Positions 7,369 through 11,188 of a stretch of 11,188 nt of DNA are shown piece after piece. The notes beneath the pieces are model-generated. The model was not told the DNA's origin. It did not search any database and worked only from the letters and a program-made list of their open reading frames with translations. This DNA comes from Oscillospiraceae bacterium (GTDB lineage: Bacteria; Bacillota; Clostridia; Oscillospirales; UBA929), in contig JAIRML010000187.1 in the NCBI GenBank assembly GCA_031258665.1, forward strand, positions 1 through 11,188. Direction: 5' to 3'. Both the position numbers and the translations under genes were made by a program. Position 1 is the first letter of the stretch; every line of letters begins with the position of its first letter.

Positions 7369-8280
7369 GAGAGAGAGCGCGATCATCCGGTCCAGTGTGC
7401 GGCGCGCGGACTGTGCCAGCGCGGCGTCGATCTCAACGGCCTCGCGGCCGGTTTCCAGCGCGTGCGCCAGATCGGCCAGGGTGGTCTTTTTCATGTTTCG
7501 GCACAGCAGTGAGGGTTTGAGCAAGAAGACCCGCTTGTCCGGCGCCGTCGCGCGCAGACGCTCGACCACGCCGACCTCCGTGCCGATGAGAAAGCCATCC
7601 GCCTCCCGCCGCTCCACATAGCGCAAGATCTCCGCCGTGGAACCGGCGAAATCGGCCAGCGCCACGACCGCGGGCGGGCACTCGGGGTGGACCAGCACCA
7701 GGCACTCGGGGTGCGCCCGCCGCGCCGCCCGCACATCCTCGGCCCGCACCAGATGGTGGACGATGCAGTAGCCATCGTAGAGATGAAACCGCTTTTCCGG
7801 CACCTGGGCGGCCACAAAGTGCCCCAGGTTTTGGTCCGGCAGAAAGACGATCTCCCGATGCGGCAGCGCGCGGGCCACACGCACGGCGGAGGAAGAGGTA
7901 CAGCAGACATCGCAAGCCGCTTTGACGGCGGCCGACGAATTGACATAGCACAAAAACGCGGCGTCGGGGTGCTTGGCCCGCAGGGCGGTCACATCGTCGG
8001 GCGTGACCATGTCGGCCATCGGGCAGCCCGCGTCCGGCGCGGGAAGCAGCACAGTTTTGTCTGGGTTCAGCAGTTTGGCGCTCTCGGCCATAAAGCGGAC
8101 CCCGCACAGGACAATGAGCGGGTGTGTGGCCTGCCGGGCCTGTCGGGCCAGCTCAAAAGAGTCGCCGACCACGTCCGCAACCTCTTGGATGTCCATCGTC
8201 TGGTAGAAGTGGGCCAGAATCAGCGCGCGCTTTTCCCCGGCCAGCGCGCGGATATGCCGTTGTCGCTCGTCCATCGACAT
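7366..8280 (-). CDS. nadA: Quinolinate synthase A
   Basis: NadA condenses iminoaspartate from NadB with dihydroxyacetone phosphate to quinolinate, using an oxygen-sensitive [4Fe-4S] cluster in the cytoplasm. The 304 residues match the short three-domain form. The cluster ligands are visible as C86 (AGCPMAD), C172 (YCIVHH) and C260 (CRNMKK), spaced 86 and 88 apart as in the family. Further signatures are HFYQ 24-27, GDS 39-41, CTSSSA 127-132 and VHPECP 197-202. The start ATG lies 4 nt after AGGTG; a second in-frame ATG two codons later has a 10-nt spacing and could be used instead. The gene lies between two oppositely oriented repeat copies: copy B supplies its stop codon and copy C ends at its ribosome binding site. 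It heads the nadA-nadB-nadC series. Confidence 0.96.
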   Translation of the reverse strand: MSMDERQRHIRALAGEKRALILAHFYQTMDIQEVADVVGDSFELARQARQATHPLIVLCGVRFMAESAKLLNPDKTVLLPAPDAGCPMADMVTPDDVTALRAKHPDAAFLCYVNSSAAVKAACDVCCTSSSAVRVARALPHREIVFLPDQNLGHFVAAQVPEKRFHLYDGYCIVHHLVRAEDVRAARRAHPECLVLVHPECPPAVVALADFAGSTAEILRYVERREADGFLIGTEVGVVERLRATAPDKRVFLLKPSLLCRNMKKTTLADLAHALETGREAVEIDAALAQSARRTLDRMIALSL

Positions 8281-8291
8281 ACATCACCTTT

Positions 8292-8368
8292 AATAGTGCC
8301 TTGCTGCCGCGGAGCGGGAGCAAAAAACAAGAATTTGGTTTGTGGGTTGCGGGCGCAACCCATGTTGG
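8292..8368 (-). repeat. Dispersed hairpin repeat, copy C (upstream of nadA)
   Basis: This is the most complete copy, inverted relative to A and B. Read on the minus strand it starts with the palindrome (8343-8362, nine-base arms tgggttgcg and cgcaaccca around two bases). A CAAATTCTTG and T-run segment follows, then a second hairpin with ten-base arms (8301-8310 and 8314-8323, one mismatch). It ends 1-2 nt before the nadA ribosome binding site (8284-8290). Confidence 0.75.
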
Positions 8369-8385
8369 ATTGAATACTTTATAGT

Positions 8386-8411
8386 TTTTCCCCGCCAAAG
8401 GGCGGGGAAAA
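8386..8411. repeat. Perfect 11-bp inverted repeat (ttttccccgcc) in the nadA upstream region
   Basis: Arms 8386-8396 and 8401-8411 are perfectly complementary around a 4-nt loop. The T and A runs lie within the stem, so neither strand has a free U-run after the hairpin; it is therefore not a standard intrinsic terminator, although it sits where the zinc-ribbon gene transcript could end. The remaining spacer 8412-8494 is GC-rich, has a short cgcgc/gcgcg inverted repeat near 8430-8450, and shows no gene. It may be another REP-like repeat. Confidence 0.6.
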
Positions 8412-8494
8412 TGGAGTGGGCAGATCAAACCGCGCGTCAGCGCGCGCGTACCTGCGAGAGCCCGGCGCGGATGTGGTGGAAAACGCGGCGGTCA

Positions 8495-8995
8495 TCACGG
8501 GTGGTGCTGTCCGTCGCAGTTCGGGTCGTTGCAATCGAATTCGAATTCCAGTGTTTCGCCGCACTTCGGGCACTGGACGCTCCCTTCCTCCAGCATCTCC
8601 TCATTGATCACGGTATCCTCGTTGCACTTCGGGCATTGGATCTCGTAATAATAGCTTCTTCTATTGGGCAGGTCGATTTCCTCGTCGTCCTCGTCGTCCT
8701 CGTCATCGTCCTCGTCGGAGAGGGTTTCCAAGAGATGCGACAGGCCGTCCGTGATGGTCTCCATGCACCCCCCGATGTTGTCCACCGTCTCGTCCAGGCG
8801 CCGTACATCCTCCGTCACAGAGCTCAGTTCCTCGCCCAGATGGTCGTTTGCCTCCTCCACGCTGGAGAGGACATCCGTCATCTCATCCAAAAGATCGATC
8901 ATCGCGCGCAGTACGCGGGTTTCTTTGGTGTTCTCGTCCAACGCCAGCCCCTCGGCCAGCCCTTTGACATAGCCAAGTTTTTTCAGATAACTCAT
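8495..8995 (-). CDS. CD1247-like coiled-coil/zinc-ribbon protein of unknown function
   Basis: The 166-residue soluble protein resembles clostridial proteins annotated as having a CD1247 N-terminal domain. Residues 1-90 are helical and look like a coiled coil (MSYLKKLGYVKGLAEGL, then heptad-like Leu/Val/Met spacing). A strongly acidic linker follows (DEDDDEDDEDDEE, 94-106). The C-terminal part is a zinc ribbon with CPKC at 121-124 and CPKC at 142-145, plus two further cysteines at 155 and 160. No signal peptide or membrane segment is seen. A GTG at 9002-9004 would add three residues, but the AAGGA site is only 1 nt from it and 10 nt from the ATG at 8993-8995, so the ATG is chosen. It follows efp by 37 bp and is probably cotranscribed with it. 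The role is unknown; the ribbon suggests nucleic-acid or protein contact, which is inference. Confidence 0.85.
   Translation of the reverse strand: MSYLKKLGYVKGLAEGLALDENTKETRVLRAMIDLLDEMTDVLSSVEEANDHLGEELSSVTEDVRRLDETVDNIGGCMETITDGLSHLLETLSDEDDDEDDEDDEEIDLPNRRSYYYEIQCPKCNEDTVINEEMLEEGSVQCPKCGETLEFEFDCNDPNCDGQHHP
8681..8717 (-). repeat. Trinucleotide-type simple repeat encoding an acidic linker
   Basis: A ctcgtc/gtc pattern with an approximate 9-base period on the plus strand encodes the Asp/Glu run of the zinc-ribbon protein. Its length is a multiple of three units, so slippage would lengthen or shorten the linker without breaking the frame. Confidence 0.7.
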
Positions 8996-9005
8996 ACGGC
9001 ACACA

Positions 9006-9010
9006 TCCTT
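9006..9010 (-). promoter_or_regulatory. Ribosome binding site deciding the start of the zinc-ribbon gene
   Basis: AAGGA on the minus strand is 10 nt before the ATG at 8993-8995 and only 1 nt before the in-frame GTG at 9002-9004. This rules against the GTG and gives a product beginning MSYLKK. Confidence 0.6.
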
Positions 9011-9032
9011 TCCGGTGATGAGCGCGAAGGGG

Positions 9033-9596
9033 TCAACTCTTGGCGCGTTCCATGTACTCGCCGGTGCGGGTGTCGATGCGGATCATCTCGCCGGCGTTGA
9101 TGAAGATGGGGACGCGGATCTCGGCGCCTGTCTCCACGGTGGCAGGCTTTGTCACGTTGTTCGCGGTGTCGCCGCGCACACCCGGTTCGGTCTCCGTGAC
9201 CTCCAACTCGACAAACACGGGTGGCTCCACATTGAAAACATTGCCCTTGTAAGAGATGACCTTGCACTCCATGTTCTCTTTGACAAACTGAAAACCGCTG
9301 CCCAGTGTGCCTTTGGAGACAGGGATCTGCTCGTAAGTTTCCGTGTCCATAAAGTAATATAAGTCGCCGTCGGCATACAGGTATTGCATGTCGCGGCGCT
9401 CTACGTAGGCGTTTTCAAATTTGTCGCTCGGGTTAAACGTGCGCTCGACCACGCCGCCGCCTATGACGTTTTTCAGCTTGCAGCGCACAAACGCGGCGCC
9501 TTTACCGGGCTTGACATGCTGAAATTCCACGACCTGCAACACTTGGCCGTCCATCTCAAAAGTGACGCCATTGCGGAAATCGCCCGCTGAAACCAT
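9033..9596 (-). CDS. efp: Elongation factor P
   Basis: EF-P binds between the P and E sites of the ribosome and promotes peptide bonds at polyproline stretches. The 187 residues match the usual 185-190 and all three domains are present: the KOW-like N domain with the loop HVKPGKGAAF (27-36, K32 being the residue that is modified in other bacteria), the central OB domain, and the C-terminal OB domain with TKPATVETGAEIRVPIFINAGEMIRIDTRTGEY-type sequence, of which GEMIRIDTRTGEY is at about 170-182. No modification enzyme is visible in the window. The ATG is preceded by GGAGGT at 8 nt (9605-9610). The gene follows an Xaa-Pro peptidase by 153 bp, a pairing also known in Bacillus (yqhT-efp), and precedes the zinc-ribbon gene by 37 bp. 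A likely promoter and structured leader lie in the upstream spacer. Confidence 0.98.
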   Translation of the reverse strand: MVSAGDFRNGVTFEMDGQVLQVVEFQHVKPGKGAAFVRCKLKNVIGGGVVERTFNPSDKFENAYVERRDMQYLYADGDLYYFMDTETYEQIPVSKGTLGSGFQFVKENMECKVISYKGNVFNVEPPVFVELEVTETEPGVRGDTANNVTKPATVETGAEIRVPIFINAGEMIRIDTRTGEYMERAKS

Positions 9597-9710
9597 ATTC
9601 GATGACCTCCATCCCGCCGGGGCTTTTTCCGCTCAGGCGGTCTTGTTTTCTTCCCGGGCGCCGCACCCGGGTGGATTGTCGCGGTTTTCTGCGCGCATTC
9701 GGTACTCATA

Positions 9711-9739
9711 ATCTTACTATAAACCGGTGTCGTTGGCAA
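9711..9739 (-). promoter_or_regulatory. Candidate sigma-70/SigA promoter for efp
   Basis: On the minus strand a -35 TTGCCA (9734-9739, 5 of 6 to consensus) and a -10 TAAGAT (9711-9716, 4 of 6) are separated by exactly 17 bp. Transcription would start near 9704 and give a leader of about 107 nt. The leader contains a GC-rich hairpin (9653-9671, CCCGGG arms) and a small CCGC/GCGG hairpin (9629-9640) before the ribosome binding site. It would serve efp and the zinc-ribbon gene independently of the upstream peptidase gene. Confidence 0.5.
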
Positions 9740-9749
9740 GGTGAAATTT

Positions 9750-10820
9750 TTATCCCACCACAAGCAGATCTTTGGGCAGGGCGGTGAGATTGTGCGCGCC
9801 GGTCTCGGTGATGGCGATGACGTCTTCGATACGCACCCCAAAGCGGCCGGGCAAATAGATGCCGGGCTCGGCGGAAAGCACGACGCCGGCGGGAAGAGGG
9901 CTCTCCTCAGAGGGCGAGGCGCCGCCAGGCTCATGGACTTCGATCCCCAGGCAGTGGCCGAAGCCGTGGCCGAAATAGGCTCCGTACCCTTCCTCTGCGA
10001 TGAGGTCGCGGGCGGCGGCGTCGATCGCCCGGCCGGTGACGCCGGCGCGGGCCGCCTCGATACCGCGGCGCTGCGCGCGCAGGACAATGTCGTACACGCG
10101 GCGCATCTCGTCGGTGGCCGCGCCGACGGCCACCGTGCGGGTGGTGTCTGAGCAATAGCCCCTGTGGACGACGCCAAAATCCATGGTGAGAAAGTCGCCC
10201 CGGGCGATGGGGCGGTCACCGGCCTCCCCGTGCGGCTGCGCGGCGCTCGGACCGGCCACGACGATGGGGTCAAACGAGAGATGATCCGCGCCCGCTTTGT
10301 ACAACTGGGCGATGAGCTCGGCGCGCAGCGCCCGCTCCGTCATGCCGGCCCGGATGAGCGGGAGCGCCTTGAGGAACCCCCGCTCGGCGATGCGCTGGGC
10401 CTCTTCCATACGGGCGAGTTCCTCGGCGTCCTTGACGCGCCGCCGCCTGTGCAGCGCCTCGTGCGCCGGCACAAAGTCCACGGAGAGCGCGCGGGAAAGG
10501 GCATGGTACTCGGTGAGCGTCATCGTGTCCTGCTCGAAGCCGAGCGTCTTTACCCGCGCGCGGGCCAGGGCCTTGCCAACGGCCTCGCGGTAGGGGTGCG
10601 TGTGGTCGGTCATCTCCACGGCGTAGCCGGACAGGCGCGCCCGCGCGGCCTCGATGTAGCGAAAATCCGTATAAAACACCCCGCCCTGGCGGGTGATCAG
10701 CACCATACCGGCGGAGGTGAAAATGCCCGTGGCGTAGTAGCGGGCCACGCGGGAAGTGAGCAGCAGCGCGTCGAGCGACTCCTCCTCCAGCAACGCCTGC
10801 AGAGACGACAGACGATTCAC
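9750..10820 (-). CDS. Xaa-Pro peptidase, M24 family (Xaa-Pro aminopeptidase or dipeptidase)
   Basis: This cytoplasmic metallopeptidase releases the N-terminal residue before proline (aminopeptidase) or splits Xaa-Pro dipeptides. The 356 residues comprise an N-terminal creatinase-like domain (about 1-125) and a pita-bread catalytic domain. All five metal ligands are visible: D214 in MDFG, D225 in CSDTTRT, H289 in GHGFGH, E318 in SAEPG and E332 in RIEDV; H197 (PHGE) is the additional catalytic-site histidine. The start is GTG (10818-10820), 5 nt after a strong AGGAGG at 10826-10831, and no better ATG exists. It lies between the yqeG-like gene (63-bp spacer) and efp. The length is close to the Bacillus YqhT/PapA type. 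The exact substrate preference cannot be read from the sequence. Confidence 0.93.
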   Translation of the reverse strand: MNRLSSLQALLEEESLDALLLTSRVARYYATGIFTSAGMVLITRQGGVFYTDFRYIEAARARLSGYAVEMTDHTHPYREAVGKALARARVKTLGFEQDTMTLTEYHALSRALSVDFVPAHEALHRRRRVKDAEELARMEEAQRIAERGFLKALPLIRAGMTERALRAELIAQLYKAGADHLSFDPIVVAGPSAAQPHGEAGDRPIARGDFLTMDFGVVHRGYCSDTTRTVAVGAATDEMRRVYDIVLRAQRRGIEAARAGVTGRAIDAAARDLIAEEGYGAYFGHGFGHCLGIEVHEPGGASPSEESPLPAGVVLSAEPGIYLPGRFGVRIEDVIAITETGAHNLTALPKDLLVVG

Positions 10821-10825
10821 GGCAG

Positions 10826-10831
10826 CCTCCT
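10826..10831 (-). promoter_or_regulatory. Strong ribosome binding site for the GTG start of the Xaa-Pro peptidase
   Basis: AGGAGG on the minus strand lies 5 nt before GTG at 10818-10820. This supports translation from GTG. The 10821-10883 spacer also has a 6-bp GC hairpin (10863-10868 with 10874-10879) after the yqeG-like stop; its following T-run is too weak to call a terminator. Confidence 0.65.
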
Positions 10832-10883
10832 CTTCCGATGGGTCAAAACGCGCGGCAAACGGGCGCCCGGCCGGGGCGCGGGC

Positions 10884-11188
10884 TCACTGGCAGGTGTCCC
10901 GCTGGAGCGCCTTGCGGATGAACGGCTGCTCTAAGCGGCGGCGCAGGGTGAAAAAAAAGTGGCCCTTGAGGTGCAGCGGCGTGACCAAAATGGAGAACAG
11001 CCCGCTGCGTTTGGCGCCCAGGACATCGGTGTAGATCTGGTCGCCCACTTCGGCCACTTGGGTTGGCAGGAGCCCGAGCAGGTCCACGGCTCGTTTGAAA
11101 CCGGGCAAAAAAGGTTTGTGCGCGCGGGGGACGTAACCGACGGGGAGACCCGCGCAAAACTGCCGCACGCGGTCCTCCGCGTTGTTGG
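10884..11188 (-). CDS. YqeG-family HAD-IIIA phosphatase, C-terminal part (cut by window edge)
   Basis: Only the last 100 residues are present; the frame runs open through the right edge, so the N-terminal DxDxT nucleophile motif is out of view. The visible part begins with NNAEDRV, the end of HAD motif II (usually S/T-NN). It continues with the motif III lysine in AHKPFLPGF (K24) and motif IV GDQIYTD (48-54 of the visible part), followed by GAKRSGLFSILV, all typical of YqeG. A GTG at 11166-11168 in this frame encodes an internal valine and is not a start. The family is thought to dephosphorylate a small phosphorylated substrate; the physiological substrate is unknown to me. It lies upstream of the Xaa-Pro peptidase and is likely cotranscribed with it. 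Confidence 0.88.
   Translation of the reverse strand, partial: NNAEDRVRQFCAGLPVGYVPRAHKPFLPGFKRAVDLLGLLPTQVAEVGDQIYTDVLGAKRSGLFSILVTPLHLKGHFFFTLRRRLEQPFIRKALQRDTCQ

Noticed and set aside
5767..7512. Long open frames on the plus strand opposite nadB, nadA and nadC
   Set aside because: They are antisense shadows of GC-rich conserved genes, lack family resemblance and have no convincing ribosome binding sites.
349..8368. CRISPR array or phage/transposon cargo
   Set aside because: The three hairpin repeats are far apart and unevenly spaced, and no cas, integrase or transposase gene is present.
10863..10879. GC hairpin after the yqeG-like gene as an intrinsic terminator
   Set aside because: Only a 6-bp stem followed by CGTTTG; no real U-run on the minus strand.

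Overview
The window looks like chromosomal DNA of a GC-rich, low-motility-of-gene-order Firmicute, most likely a Clostridia/Oscillospiraceae-type bacterium. The evidence is the gene set: a YqeG-family HAD phosphatase, an Xaa-Pro peptidase next to elongation factor P, a CD1247-like zinc-ribbon protein as found in clostridia, a three-cysteine clostridial-style NadA, and strong AGGAGG-type ribosome binding sites. No species can be named from the sequence alone. Every gene I can support lies on the minus strand, so transcription runs from high to low coordinates.

Right part (about 8495-11188), in transcription order: the C-terminal part of a YqeG-type phosphatase (cut by the window edge), an M24 Xaa-Pro peptidase with a GTG start, elongation factor P with its own credible promoter and a structured leader, and a small coiled-coil/acidic/zinc-ribbon protein. 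This is a housekeeping cluster. EF-P (which rescues ribosomes at proline stretches) and the Xaa-Pro peptidase are a commonly conserved pair.

Left part (about 1-8290): the de novo NAD pathway genes nadA, nadB and nadC, which make quinolinate from aspartate and convert it to nicotinate mononucleotide. They should be adjacent, but a 4.6-kb gene for a single-chain Type ISP restriction-modification enzyme (nuclease, helicase, adenine methyltransferase and specificity domain) sits between nadB and nadC. Its base composition is visibly poorer in GC than its neighbours (a sampled 60-base line is 43% GC against 70% in nadB), so it is probably a horizontally acquired insertion. A short imperfect direct repeat flanks it.

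The spacers of the NAD cluster carry a small dispersed repeat in three copies. Two copies keep a perfect palindrome, with a compensatory base-pair change between them. Each copy lies within a few bases upstream of the ribosome binding site of nadA, nadB or nadC, and two copies in opposite orientation bracket nadA. Whether this is a mobile REP/MITE-like element or a translational control element cannot be decided here. It is the most interesting unexplained structure besides the inserted restriction-modification gene. A separate 17-bp direct repeat lies at the nadC stop codon. No tRNA, rRNA, CRISPR array, transposase or integrase was seen, and no gene-free stretch exceeds 300 bases.
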